From contig JBFXEJ010000046.1 of NCBI GenBank assembly GCA_050180235.1, forward strand, positions 1 to 44,208: a stretch of 44,208 nucleotides of DNA, read 5' to 3'. This stretch comes from JAABRU01 sp050180235. Lineage in GTDB: Bacteria; Desulfobacterota; Desulfobacteria; Desulfobacterales; Desulfococcaceae. The notes beneath the pieces were generated by a model. It saw only the letters and a program-made list of their open reading frames with translations. It had not been told where the DNA came from and ran no database searches. Of the stretch, positions 6,773 to 15,700 are shown piece by piece. Both the position numbers and the translations under genes were made by a program. Numbering within the stretch: position 1 is the stretch's first letter; the number at the start of each line of letters is the position of its first letter.

Positions 6773-9292
6773 ATGAAAAACAGTCCTTTGTTCAAAAGCT
6801 GGGGGCTTTTCAAAAAAGGAATGAGAGCCAAAGATATCCAGCTTTCCTTTGCCAATCATCTGGAATATTCCCTTTCCAAAGACCAGTTCACGGCCACACA
6901 GCGGGATCTCTATCTGTCTCTTGCCCTGACAGCCAGAGACCGCATGACTGAACGCTGGATCAAAACCCAGCAGATGTATCATGACAAAGATGTAAAACGG
7001 GTGTATTATCTTTCTGCGGAATACCTTATGGGAAGAGTGCTGATAAACAACCTTATCAATCTGGGCATTTATGAGGAAACCCGGCAGGCCATGAAGGAAA
7101 TCCATATGGATTTGGAGGAAATAGCGGAAATGGAGCCGGACATGGGACTGGGAAACGGGGGACTGGGCAGACTTGCGGCATGTTTTCTGGATTCCCTTGC
7201 CACGCTGGAAATTCCCGGACAGGGCTATGGCATCCGCTATGAATTCGGGATTTTTGAGCAGGAAATCCGGAATCTGGGACAGACGGAATGCCCGGAAAAC
7301 TGGCTTAAATACACCAATCCCTGGGAAATTGCCCGGCCTGAATACAGTTATCCTGTCCGCTTTTACGGCCGGGTGGAGCAGATACATCTTCCTGACGGAC
7401 GGCTTGTCACGGAATGGAAAGACACCAGTGATGTGATCGGCATCGCGTATGACACACCTGTGGGCGGTTACGGAAACAATACGGTCAACACCCTGCGACT
7501 GTGGTCAGCAAGGGCTTCCAAGGAATTTGATCTCAAGTATTTCCAGTATGGGGATTATCTCAAGGCAGTGGAGGAAAAGAACATATCTGAAAACATCTCC
7601 AAAGTCCTGTATCCCAATGATGAAATCTATGAAGGCCGGGAACTGCGGCTCCGTCAGCAGTATTTTTTTGTATCCTGCTCCATTCAGGATATTATCCGGC
7701 GCTACCGGGTTCGGCACAGCAGTTTTGATGAATTTCCCGACAAAGTGGCCATACAGATGAACGACACCCATCCCTCTCTGGCTGTGGTGGAACTGATGCG
7801 GATTCTGCTGGATGTTTACAGTCTGGACTGGGAAAGCGCATGGGACATCACCACACGCTCCTGTGCATTCACCAATCACACACTGCTGTCCGAGGCTTTG
7901 GAAAAATGGCCGGTCAGCATGTTTGAGAAACTTCTGCCCCGGCCTTTGCAGATTATCTATGAAATCAACCGCCGTTTTCTCCGGGATGTGTCCATTGTGT
8001 ATGTAAAGGATGAAGCCCGGATGCAGCGCATGTCCATCATTGAGGAGGGGGAGGAAAAGCGCATCCGCATGGCACATCTGGCGATTGCGGGATCGCATTC
8101 TGTCAATGGCGTGGCAGAACTCCATACCCGGCTGCTGCGGGAAAAGGTGCTTAAAGATTTTGATGAAATGTTTCCGGGAAAATTCACCAACAAAACCAAC
8201 GGTGTCACGCCGCGGCGCTGGCTGCTGGGAGCCAATCCTGAACTTGCGGAACTTATTTCTGATCGCATCGGCAGAGAATGGATATGGAATTTCAGACAGC
8301 TTCGGGATCTTGAAGCACTGATCGCGGATGCACAATTCCGGCAGAACTGGTGGCAAATCAAATACAGAAACAAGGAGCGTTTTGCCCGGATTGCCAAAAA
8401 ACTTACCGGAGTTTCCATTGATCCGGGATCGGTTTTTGATTTTCAGGTCAAACGCATCCATGAATACAAACGCCAGATGCTCAATATCCTGCATGTGGTT
8501 TACTGCTGGCTGAAACTCAAACGGGAGCCGGATTTCAAAATGGTTCCGCGCACTTTTATCTTTGGCGGAAAAGCCGCGCCCGGATATGTGACAGCAAAAC
8601 TTATTATCCGCCTGATCTGCCATGCCGCAGAAATGATCAACCGGGACAGTTCGGTGAGTCATATCCTGAAAGTGCTTTTCATCCCCAATTACCGGGTTTC
8701 CCTGGCAGAACGCATCTTCCCTGCCGCAGACATTTCCGAGCAGATTTCCACTGCCGGATACGAGGCATCCGGCACTTCCAATATGAAATTCGCGATGAAC
8801 GGCGCACTCACGGTCGGCACTCTGGACGGGGCCAATATTGAAATCATGGAAGAGGCGGGCCGGGAAAACATTTTTATTTTCGGACTGTCCTCAGATGAGG
8901 TGGCTGAAACCCGGAATTCGTACTACAATCCCCGTGAATATTATGAACGGGATCCGGTTTTGAAAGATGTCATTGATCTGATCCGGGATGATTTTTTCAA
9001 TCCGGAAGAACCCGGCATTTTCCGGCCTTTGGTGGATTCCCTGCTCACAGAGGACAAATATCTGGTAATGGCTGATTTTGCGGATTATCACCGCTGTCAG
9101 ATGCAGGCGGATGCGCTGTACCGTGACCCTGACGCATGGACAGCCAAAGCCATTGTGAATGTGGCGCGCATGGGCAAATTTTCCTCTGACCGAACCATTC
9201 TGGAATACAACCGGGACATATGGAAAGCCTCGCCTATGCCCATAGAGCAGGAGGAAAATCCGGATAATCAGGAATCCTGTGTGATGATCTGA
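6773..9292 (+). CDS. glgP: Glycogen/starch alpha-glucan phosphorylase
   Basis: An 839-aa GT35 glycogen phosphorylase, releasing glucose-1-phosphate from the non-reducing ends of alpha-1,4 glucans using inorganic phosphate and pyridoxal phosphate. The PLP-lysine region EASGTSNMKFAMNGALTVGT is intact, with the cofactor lysine at K672. Other family blocks are YYLSAEYLMGR, GNGGLGRLAACFLDS, PVGGYGNNTVNTLRLWSA, NDTHPSLAVVELMR and TNGVTPRRWL. Length and N-terminus are standard. Start ATG 6773 follows AAAGGAGATC at a normal distance. No other glycogen gene is adjacent; it appears to be a single-gene unit bounded by repeat elements on both sides. Confidence 0.97.
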   Translation: MKNSPLFKSWGLFKKGMRAKDIQLSFANHLEYSLSKDQFTATQRDLYLSLALTARDRMTERWIKTQQMYHDKDVKRVYYLSAEYLMGRVLINNLINLGIYEETRQAMKEIHMDLEEIAEMEPDMGLGNGGLGRLAACFLDSLATLEIPGQGYGIRYEFGIFEQEIRNLGQTECPENWLKYTNPWEIARPEYSYPVRFYGRVEQIHLPDGRLVTEWKDTSDVIGIAYDTPVGGYGNNTVNTLRLWSARASKEFDLKYFQYGDYLKAVEEKNISENISKVLYPNDEIYEGRELRLRQQYFFVSCSIQDIIRRYRVRHSSFDEFPDKVAIQMNDTHPSLAVVELMRILLDVYSLDWESAWDITTRSCAFTNHTLLSEALEKWPVSMFEKLLPRPLQIIYEINRRFLRDVSIVYVKDEARMQRMSIIEEGEEKRIRMAHLAIAGSHSVNGVAELHTRLLREKVLKDFDEMFPGKFTNKTNGVTPRRWLLGANPELAELISDRIGREWIWNFRQLRDLEALIADAQFRQNWWQIKYRNKERFARIAKKLTGVSIDPGSVFDFQVKRIHEYKRQMLNILHVVYCWLKLKREPDFKMVPRTFIFGGKAAPGYVTAKLIIRLICHAAEMINRDSSVSHILKVLFIPNYRVSLAERIFPAADISEQISTAGYEASGTSNMKFAMNGALTVGTLDGANIEIMEEAGRENIFIFGLSSDEVAETRNSYYNPREYYERDPVLKDVIDLIRDDFFNPEEPGIFRPLVDSLLTEDKYLVMADFADYHRCQMQADALYRDPDAWTAKAIVNVARMGKFSSDRTILEYNRDIWKASPMPIEQEENPDNQESCVMI

Positions 9293-9311
9293 GGAAATAT
9301 CCATAAGCATT

Positions 9312-9414
9312 AGGTGATTTCCAGAAAATAATATACCTCCAAAGTATCAAAAGCTTCCAGCTTTTGCCCTGTGCCTGTGAACTGAACCGGGATATTTATT
9401 TTCAGAAATCGCCT
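9312..9414 (+). repeat. Family 2 repeat, copy B
   Basis: A 103-bp copy with ends AGGTGATTTCCAG and TCAGAAATCGCCT, same orientation as copies A and C. Core AAAAGCTTCCAGCTTTTG is a small palindrome. Confidence 0.82.
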
Positions 9415-9445
9415 TAAGCAGGCAAACAAAAATTTTCGTGTATTC

Positions 9446-9479
9446 AAAAAACCGGATTTTTTGGAAAAATCAGGTTTTT
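9446..9479. terminator. Hairpin terminator-like palindrome
   Basis: AAAAACCGGATTTTTT pairs with AAAAATCAGGTTTTT around a GG loop, with A and T runs on the two sides. It lies 3' of glgP and 5' of the outer-membrane protein gene; the same hairpin type occurs at 1326 and 20906. Confidence 0.55.
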
Positions 9480-9583
9480 ATGAAAATTTTATGCCCGAAA
9501 ATTTATGGAACCTTACTTATGAATACAGGGAGCTTCATATAAACAGATGTAAACAAAAAAACAGCAAAGGAGAAAGAGAAAAG

Positions 9584-10489
9584 ATGAAAAAACGGTTTTG
9601 GGCAGTATTGTATGTGCTGATTTTCACAGCAATGGCAGCAGGATGGGCAGCAGGCGGGGAAACCGGACATTATGTGCCGGGTGTGGAGGGTATCAAGGCA
9701 GGAAGCGTGCCTCCGCCCGGATTCTATTACAGAATGTACAATGCCTATTATACTGCGGATACAATGACAGACGCTGACGGAGACGAGCTTAACATAGATT
9801 TTGATGTCACAGTCTATGCTATGGTCAACCGTTTTCTGTGGGTTTCAGATTACAAAATTCTCGGAGGCAATTATGTTGCCGATGTTTTGATCCCCCTGAT
9901 TTACACAGATGTGGAGATCGGCGCGATGGGACTGGAGGATGACAAGTTCGGTCTGGGCGACATCTGCATAGAGCCTTTTTTGATTTCATGGCACGGCAAA
10001 AGCTATGATGCTGTGTTCGGTGCGGGCTTCTTCCTTCCATCCGGGGATTATGATGCGGACGAACCTGCTTCACCGGGAAAAGATCACTGGGGAGGCATTT
10101 TCACCCTGGGCGGAACGTATTATTTTGATGCGAAAAAAACATGGTCTGCCTCTGTTCTTTCCCGTTACGAAACCCACGGTGAAAAAGATGACACGGATGT
10201 AGCCCCCGGAGACAATTTTCTTTTTGAATGGGGCATTGCCAAAACAGTAAACAAAATCTGGGATCTGGGCATTACCGGATACTGTGCATGGCAGATCACA
10301 GATGACAAGGGCGATGATGTCACATGGAACAAAGATGATCATGATCAGGCCTTTGCCATAGGCCCGGAAGTCAGTGTTTTCATGCCTTCCTACAAAATGT
10401 TCATGTCCCTGCGCGGGCAGCAGGAATTTGAGGTGGAAGATCGCTCTGAAGGCAGCATGGTTACACTGACCCTGACAAAGATTTGGTAA
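9584..10489 (+). CDS. SphA/MetA-type (Phenol_MetA_deg) outer-membrane protein
   Basis: A 301-aa exported protein of the SphA / 'MetA-pathway of phenol degradation' beta-barrel family. The N-terminus is a clear signal peptide (MKKRFWAVLYVLIFTAMAAG), and the family's opening block follows: GHYVPGVEGIKAGSVPPPGFYY. The rest alternates aromatic beta-strands with acidic turns and ends in an aromatic residue (KIW), as expected for an outer-membrane barrel. I chose ATG 9584 because it begins the signal peptide and has AAAGGAG upstream; the longer frame from 9461 runs through a terminator hairpin. Family members are proposed to pass hydrophobic substrates; the actual substrate here is unknown. Confidence 0.86.
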   Translation: MKKRFWAVLYVLIFTAMAAGWAAGGETGHYVPGVEGIKAGSVPPPGFYYRMYNAYYTADTMTDADGDELNIDFDVTVYAMVNRFLWVSDYKILGGNYVADVLIPLIYTDVEIGAMGLEDDKFGLGDICIEPFLISWHGKSYDAVFGAGFFLPSGDYDADEPASPGKDHWGGIFTLGGTYYFDAKKTWSASVLSRYETHGEKDDTDVAPGDNFLFEWGIAKTVNKIWDLGITGYCAWQITDDKGDDVTWNKDDHDQAFAIGPEVSVFMPSYKMFMSLRGQQEFEVEDRSEGSMVTLTLTKIW

Positions 10490-10528
10490 CAGAACCCCAA
10501 TTTCTGTCCTGTTACCCTCAGACAAATA

Positions 10529-10666
10529 AGGTGATTTCCATTAATGATTATACCGTTTTTCGTAGGGCGGGCACGGCTTTTTGTGCCCGCCGTCCTGCTG
10601 AAACTGTGGGCACAAAAAGCCGTGCCCACCCTGCAATGATGGTACATTTTTTCATGGAAATCGCCT
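10529..10666 (+). repeat. MITE-like palindromic repeat, family 1, copy 3
   Basis: A 138-bp copy with the same arm orientation as copy 1 but with the central loop reversed (CCGTCCTGCTGAAAC instead of GTTTCAGCAGGACGG). It starts 39 nt after the stop of the outer-membrane protein gene. Confidence 0.85.
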
Positions 10667-10677
10667 AACTGTCTGTC

Positions 10678-10718
10678 CCCAAAACCTTTAGGGTTTTGAA
10701 AACCCTAAAGGTTTTGGG
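10678..10718. terminator. Perfect 19-bp stem palindrome
   Basis: CCCAAAACCTTTAGGGTTT, a TGA loop, then the exact complement. There is no following T-run, so it may be a dispersed palindrome as much as a terminator. It lies immediately beyond repeat copy 3. Confidence 0.5.
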
Positions 10719-10930
10719 ATGGAAATCTTCTATAAAAAAAGGTACTATGAAATCTGAAAAACAAATTGGGCATTAAACCTTCGTGAAACTTTGTGTCTTT
10801 GTGCCTTCGTGGCAGAAAGACGGGATTTTTTTTCTGAAATCTTTTTCAGATTTCATATTGGGAATATGGGGCCGGAGTGCCAAACTTTCAGTCTGGCACT
10901 CCGGAATACAAGGAAAATACAAGACAGACA
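10719..10930. other. Repeat-rich leader before ispA
   Basis: Contains a common direct-repeat string (CTTCGTG, TTTGTGTCTTTGTG, CCTTCGTGGC) at about 10779-10813. A CTGAAATC/GATTTCA-type hairpin follows at 10834-10852, also present at 22765-22784. An 11-bp inverted repeat CCGGAGTGCCA/TGGCACTCCGG lies at 10872-10882 and 10904-10914. No gene seen. Confidence 0.6.
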
Positions 10931-11821
10931 ATGACAAACTTTGATTTAAAAACCTATCTTGCGCACCAGAGGGAAAAGATTGACAGGGCATTGAACCGAA
11001 TGCTGCCGGAAAATCCGGCCCGGCTTGTCTCGGCCATGCGCCATTCCCTAATGGCCGGAGGCAAACGGCTGCGGCCTGTGCTGTGTCTGGCCGCAGCCGA
11101 GGCTGTGGGAGGCAGCCCGGGAACTGCCATGAACTCTGCCTGCGCTCTGGAAATGATTCATACCTATTCCCTGATTCATGACGATCTTCCGGCTATGGAC
11201 AATGACGAACTGCGCCGGGGAAAACCCACCTGCCATATGGCTTTTGATGAGGCCACAGCCATTCTTGCAGGAGATGCTTTGCTGACTCTGGCCTTTGAAA
11301 TTCTTTCTGCCGGGGAGAAACTGACAGGGGATCAGGCACTCAGGCATCTGGAGGTGATACGCATTATCTCACATGCAGCAGGCCACCGGGGAATGGTGGA
11401 AGGCCAGATGCAGGATATGGCAGCGGAAAACGCTCTGCTGAACCGGGAACAGCTTGAAATTCTGCATTCCCTGAAAACCGGAGCACTGATTCAGGCCGCT
11501 GTCCAGTGCGGGGCATTACTGGGCGGAGGGAGTCCGGAGCAGACAGACAAACTGGGAATTTATGCAAAAAATATCGGTCTGGCCTTTCAGGTGACAGATG
11601 ACATTCTGAATGTGGAAGGGGATCCGGAAATTATGGGCAAAGCCGCAGGCACAGATCAGAACCGCAGCAAAAGCACCTGGCCCTCCCTCATGGGAATGGA
11701 GAAATCCCGCATATTTGTCCGGGAACTGGTCTCCCGCGCTGTTTTGTCTCTGGAAGGCTTTGACAGCAAATCCAAACCCATGCGGGCCATTGCAGAGTAT
11801 ATTCCCCAAAGAAAACGCTAG
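10931..11821 (+). CDS. ispA: Polyprenyl synthetase, farnesyl diphosphate synthase type
   Basis: A 296-aa trans-isoprenyl diphosphate synthase that condenses DMAPP/GPP with IPP to give farnesyl (or geranylgeranyl) diphosphate for quinones and bactoprenol. The first aspartate-rich motif DDLPAMD starts at D84, with HDDLPAMDNDELRRGKPTCH around it. The second, DDILNVEGD, starts at D223 and lacks the usual third Asp of DDILD. KTGALIQAAVQCGALLGG precedes it, as in IspA. I chose ATG 10931 (AAGGAAAA upstream) over the longer frame from 10877, which runs through an inverted repeat. The usual partner dxs is not adjacent. Chain length cannot be fixed by eye; FPP synthase is the best guess. Confidence 0.9.
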   Translation: MTNFDLKTYLAHQREKIDRALNRMLPENPARLVSAMRHSLMAGGKRLRPVLCLAAAEAVGGSPGTAMNSACALEMIHTYSLIHDDLPAMDNDELRRGKPTCHMAFDEATAILAGDALLTLAFEILSAGEKLTGDQALRHLEVIRIISHAAGHRGMVEGQMQDMAAENALLNREQLEILHSLKTGALIQAAVQCGALLGGGSPEQTDKLGIYAKNIGLAFQVTDDILNVEGDPEIMGKAAGTDQNRSKSTWPSLMGMEKSRIFVRELVSRAVLSLEGFDSKSKPMRAIAEYIPQRKR

Positions 11822-11916
11822 TACGTGATGATCCGGCATATTCGGGGAAAATCGGGAAAACCGGGATATTCCCTGCGGCAGAGTATTGACATAACAGCTT
11901 CTTTTCCCAATTTTTC

Positions 11917-11945
11917 TTGACACCTGATTCATTTGATATTATTCT
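11917..11945 (+). promoter_or_regulatory. Sigma-70 type promoter for tRNA-Leu
   Basis: TTGACA at 11917-11922, a 17-bp spacer, then TATTCT at 11940-11945. The tRNA starts about 70 nt beyond the expected transcription start. Confidence 0.6.
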
Positions 11946-12024
11946 AGCAACTCATGTTTTCCCTGTTCCAGGATCATGGCGCAGGTGTTTTACTGATTGT
12001 CAACTGCATAAAATCATTATATAA

Positions 12025-12111
12025 GCGAGAGTGGCGGAACTGGCAGACGCACCGGACTTAGGATCCGGCTCCGGCGACGGAATGGGAGTTCAAGTCTCCC
12101 CTCTCGCACCA
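12025..12111 (+). tRNA. tRNA-Leu (anticodon UAG)
   Basis: An 87-nt tRNA including an encoded CCA. The acceptor stem GCGAGAG pairs with CTCTCGC. The anticodon arm is CCGGA-CTTAGGA-TCCGG with anticodon TAG (reads CUA/CUN leucine codons). A variable arm and a T-arm (GGGAGTTCAAGTCTCCC) are present, as expected for a class II leucine tRNA. It lies just ahead of trigger factor. Confidence 0.95.
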
Positions 12112-12220
12112 GAAACATTTTAGCGGGTTGTGTCCTGTACACGGGAGACCGGAACAGCGGCATGACCGATTCCATTTTCAGGCGGCCGGAGTGTCACCTG
12201 GTTTATCAGAAAGGACTGTC

Positions 12221-13567
12221 ATGCAAGTAAGTGTGGAAAATCTGAGTACTGTCAAAAAAGTGCTGCACATCGAGATTCCGGAAGAGGATGTGTCCCGTGA
12301 AATAGACAAGGCATACGATGAACTCAGAAAAACAGCAAGTGTCAAAGGCTTCCGTCCGGGAAAAGCCACCCGTGCGGTTCTGGAAAGACTGTACAGAAAA
12401 GATGTGAACGCTGATGTATGCTCACGGCTGATTCAGGAATCCTTTGGAAATGCCATCCGGGAAAAGCAGCTCAATATCGTGGGACAGCCCGATATTTCAA
12501 CGCCTGAAATCAGGTACAGGGAAACCTACAGATATGATGCAAAGGTGGAAGTTGCCCCTGAACTCGAAGACATTGATTTTAAAGGTCTTAAACTCAAAAA
12601 AAACCTGTACAGAGTCGGAGATCACGAGGTGGAGGGACAGCTGCAGATGCTGCGCAGAAATCTGGTGCAGCATAAACCCATAGCAGAAACCCGTCCGGTG
12701 CGTGAAGGGGATTTTGTTCTGATGGATTATGAGGGTTTCAGAAACGGCTCCCCTTTTGAAGGAATACAGAAGACCGAAAACTATACCATGAAAATCGGTT
12801 CCGGCCAGATAGCAAAGGAGATTGACGAAAACCTCATCGGTATGAATCCGGGTGAAAAAAAAGAGATTGCTGTAAATTTCCCGCAGGATCATGCCAAAAA
12901 AGATCTGGCAGGTCAGAATATCATTTTCCATGTGGCTCTGAAAGAGATAAGGGAAGAGTATGTTCCGGAAATAGATGATGCGCTTGCAAAAAATTTCGGC
13001 AAATATGAAACTCTGGAACAGTTGAAGGAAGCTGTGGTGAAAAACCTGGAGGAGGGATACAGCAAGAGAAGCGAGCAGGAAATCCGGGAGCAGGTATTTT
13101 CATCTCTGATCGGACGCAGGGATTTTGAAGTGCCGGATGCCCTGGTGGAATACGAACTGCAGAGTATCATTGCCGAGGCGGAACAGTCCTTTTCCTATCA
13201 CAACATAAAAATGGAGGATATAGGCATAACCCGTGAAAGCCTTGCGGAAAAATACCGTCCTCTTGCTGTAAAACAGGTGAAACGCCATCTGATTCTCGGT
13301 AAAATCATTGCGCAGGAAAAACTGAGCGTCAGCGAAGAGGAGACTGACAAAGCCGTTGAGGAAATGGCAGAGACCTTTCAGCAGCCGGCTGAGGAGGTAA
13401 AGAAATATTACCGGGAAAATCCGGACAAACTGGAATATTTCAGGCATACCCTGCTTGAAAAAAAGGCAATCCGTCTTATCATTGACAGCAGTGAAACAGA
13501 AGAGGTCATTGCTGACCGGTCCGCAGAAAGCGGTTCTGAGGAAAAAATGGAAGACAGACAGGAATAA
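12221..13567 (+). CDS. tig: Trigger factor, ribosome-bound chaperone and prolyl isomerase
   Basis: A 448-aa trigger factor, which binds the ribosomal exit tunnel and holds nascent chains. The N-terminal ribosome-binding domain has the signature GFRPGKATRAVLERLY (family GFRxGxxP). An FKBP-type domain lies in the middle (GDFVLMDYEGF ... GMNPGEKKEIAVNFP), and the C-terminal helical arms follow. I chose ATG 12221, with AAAGGA seven nt upstream, over a longer frame from 12128 that starts just after the tRNA. First gene of tig-clpP-clpX-lon, all on the plus strand, a classic arrangement linking folding and proteolysis. Normal length. Confidence 0.96.
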   Translation: MQVSVENLSTVKKVLHIEIPEEDVSREIDKAYDELRKTASVKGFRPGKATRAVLERLYRKDVNADVCSRLIQESFGNAIREKQLNIVGQPDISTPEIRYRETYRYDAKVEVAPELEDIDFKGLKLKKNLYRVGDHEVEGQLQMLRRNLVQHKPIAETRPVREGDFVLMDYEGFRNGSPFEGIQKTENYTMKIGSGQIAKEIDENLIGMNPGEKKEIAVNFPQDHAKKDLAGQNIIFHVALKEIREEYVPEIDDALAKNFGKYETLEQLKEAVVKNLEEGYSKRSEQEIREQVFSSLIGRRDFEVPDALVEYELQSIIAEAEQSFSYHNIKMEDIGITRESLAEKYRPLAVKQVKRHLILGKIIAQEKLSVSEEETDKAVEEMAETFQQPAEEVKKYYRENPDKLEYFRHTLLEKKAIRLIIDSSETEEVIADRSAESGSEEKMEDRQE

Positions 13568-13755
13568 TTTCCGGGAATCTGTCCCTGCCGGACATGCAGA
13601 TTTTCAGGCAGTGCCGTACAGATATTCTGTCCGGGGCAGATTCGTGCTGAGAGGATGCCTGCATTGCCTGAAAAATGTGCATGGTTTACAAACAGTTATG
13701 CGGGAAGTTCTATCCGCCCGTATAAGATATTTTTGAATGCAAGGAGATGAAATCC

Positions 13756-14373
13756 GTGACTTTTTATGTGCCGCATGTCATTGAACAGACCAGCAGGGGG
13801 GAACGGGTGTATGATATTTATTCCCGGCTCCTCATGGACAGGATCGTATTTCTGGGAACACCCATTGACGATAACATCGCCAACCTGCTTATAGCCCAGT
13901 TTCTGTATCTGGAATCCGACGATCCGGAAAAAGATATCAATTTTTATATCAATTCACCCGGGGGTCATGTGACCGCAGGTATGGCCGTGTATGATACCAT
14001 GCAGTACATCAAACCGGATATCACAACACTGTGCATAGGTCAGGCTGCAAGTATGGGTGCGGTTCTCCTGGCAGCAGGTGCGAAGGGCAAACGTTACTGC
14101 CTGCCCAATGCCCGGATTATGATCCATCAGCCGCTGGGAGGATCCCAGGGCCAGGCATCTGACATTGCCATTCAGGCCAAAGAGATTCTTCGTATGCGCG
14201 ATACCCTGAACCGGATTCTTGCCCTCCATACAGGCATGAATATGGAACAGATTGAAAAAGACACTGACCGTGATTTTTTCATGTCCGGCAGAGAAGCCAG
14301 AGATTACGGCATTGTTGATCATGTAATTTCCAGCCGGGATGATTTGGATCATCTGGATGAAAAGGAGAAATAA
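13756..14373 (+). CDS. clpP: ATP-dependent Clp protease proteolytic subunit
   Basis: A 205-aa serine peptidase that forms the tetradecameric chamber served by ClpX. The catalytic serine is in GQAASMGAV (S99) and the histidine in MIHQPLGG (H124). The conserved opening VIEQTSRGERVYDIYSRLL is present. I prefer GTG 13756: the ribosome-binding site AAGGAG at 13741-13746 sits nine nt before it but directly touches the ATG at 13747, and the resulting N-terminus matches the usual ClpP start. It is followed four nt later by clpX. Confidence 0.96.
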   Translation: MTFYVPHVIEQTSRGERVYDIYSRLLMDRIVFLGTPIDDNIANLLIAQFLYLESDDPEKDINFYINSPGGHVTAGMAVYDTMQYIKPDITTLCIGQAASMGAVLLAAGAKGKRYCLPNARIMIHQPLGGSQGQASDIAIQAKEILRMRDTLNRILALHTGMNMEQIEKDTDRDFFMSGREARDYGIVDHVISSRDDLDHLDEKEK

Positions 14374-14377
14374 AACC

Positions 14378-15622
14378 ATGAGCAGGAAAAAAGATGATCA
14401 TGACAATCTCTTCTGTTCATTCTGCGGAAAAAATCAGAATGAAGTCAGAAAACTGATTGCGGGTCCGGCAGTGTACATCTGTGACGAGTGCATTCAGTTG
14501 TGCAGTGAAATTATAGAAGAGGAGAATGAAAAAGATTCAGGCGAACATGAAATCAGTCTCATTCCCAAAGAAATAAAATCTGTGCTGGATGATTATGTCA
14601 TCGAGCAGGATGAAGCCAAAAAAGTTCTTTCCGTGGCAGTATACAACCATTACAAACGCCTGGATTCCTATGTCACAGACAGTGCGGTTGAAATACAGAA
14701 AAGCAATATCCTGCTCATCGGCCCAACCGGATCAGGCAAGACCCTGCTGGCCCAGACCCTGGCCAGATTTCTCAATGTGCCTTTTACCATAGCGGATGCC
14801 ACCAGTCTGACCGAGGCCGGTTATGTGGGCGAGGATGTGGAAAATATCATTCTGTCCCTGCTTCAGAATGCTGATTATGATGTGGAAAGGGCGAGACGGG
14901 GTATTGTCTATATTGATGAAATTGACAAAATTGCCGGCAAATCCGACAATCCATCCATCACCCGTGATGTTTCGGGTGAAGGCGTGCAGCAGGCTCTGCT
15001 GAAGATTATTGAAGGCACTACGGCCAGTGTCCCACCCAAGGGAGGCCGGAAACATCCGCAGCAGGATTTCATACGGGTGGATACTTCGAACATCCTTTTT
15101 ATCTGTGGCGGCACATTCAACGGGCTTGACAGAGTCATTCGCCGCCGTATCGGATCAAAAGCTATGGGATTTGGTGCAAAAATTGCCGGATCTGAAGAAA
15201 AAAATATCGGTGAAATCTTAAAAGAGGTGCAGCCCCAGGATTTGATCCGCTATGGTCTGATACCGGAATTTCTGGGACGTCTGCCGGTTATCGCCACTTT
15301 GGAGGAACTCAATGCCAAATCCCTGATCCGCATCCTGACCGAACCCAAAAACGCTCTGGTCAAACAGTATCAGAAACTTTTTGAAATGGAGGGAGTGAAT
15401 CTCCGTTTCACGGACAGTGCGCTGTCCTCCATAGCTGATGAGGCCCTGAAACGCAAATCCGGGGCCAGAGGACTCCGGGCCATTATGGAAAACAGTATGC
15501 TCGATATTATGTATGACCTGCCATCCATGAACGATGTGAAGGAATGCGTTATTGGCGAGGATGTGATTCTCAACAGGGCCTCTCCGATTCTTCTGTTTGA
15601 GCAGATGAAAAAACTGGCATGA
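14378..15622 (+). CDS. clpX: ATP-dependent Clp protease ATPase subunit ClpX
   Basis: A 414-aa AAA+ unfoldase that feeds substrates, including tmRNA-tagged ones, to ClpP. The N-terminal zinc-binding domain has C13, C16, C35 and C38 (CSFC...CDEC). Walker A GPTGSGKT is at 115-122 and Walker B is in IVYIDEIDKIAGK. The family blocks TDVGYVGEDVENI-like LTEAGYVGEDVENI and the pore-loop/IGF region are in place. ATG 14378 is preceded by AAAGGAG at the end of clpP; earlier in-frame ATGs lie within clpP. Normal length, no oddities. Confidence 0.97.
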   Translation: MSRKKDDHDNLFCSFCGKNQNEVRKLIAGPAVYICDECIQLCSEIIEEENEKDSGEHEISLIPKEIKSVLDDYVIEQDEAKKVLSVAVYNHYKRLDSYVTDSAVEIQKSNILLIGPTGSGKTLLAQTLARFLNVPFTIADATSLTEAGYVGEDVENIILSLLQNADYDVERARRGIVYIDEIDKIAGKSDNPSITRDVSGEGVQQALLKIIEGTTASVPPKGGRKHPQQDFIRVDTSNILFICGGTFNGLDRVIRRRIGSKAMGFGAKIAGSEEKNIGEILKEVQPQDLIRYGLIPEFLGRLPVIATLEELNAKSLIRILTEPKNALVKQYQKLFEMEGVNLRFTDSALSSIADEALKRKSGARGLRAIMENSMLDIMYDLPSMNDVKECVIGEDVILNRASPILLFEQMKKLA

Positions 15623-15700
15623 AATCCGGTTTGGGAAAGCAAATCCGGTTTTCCATTCCGTGCATACGAAACTGAAAAACTTTTTGATGAGATAATCTGA

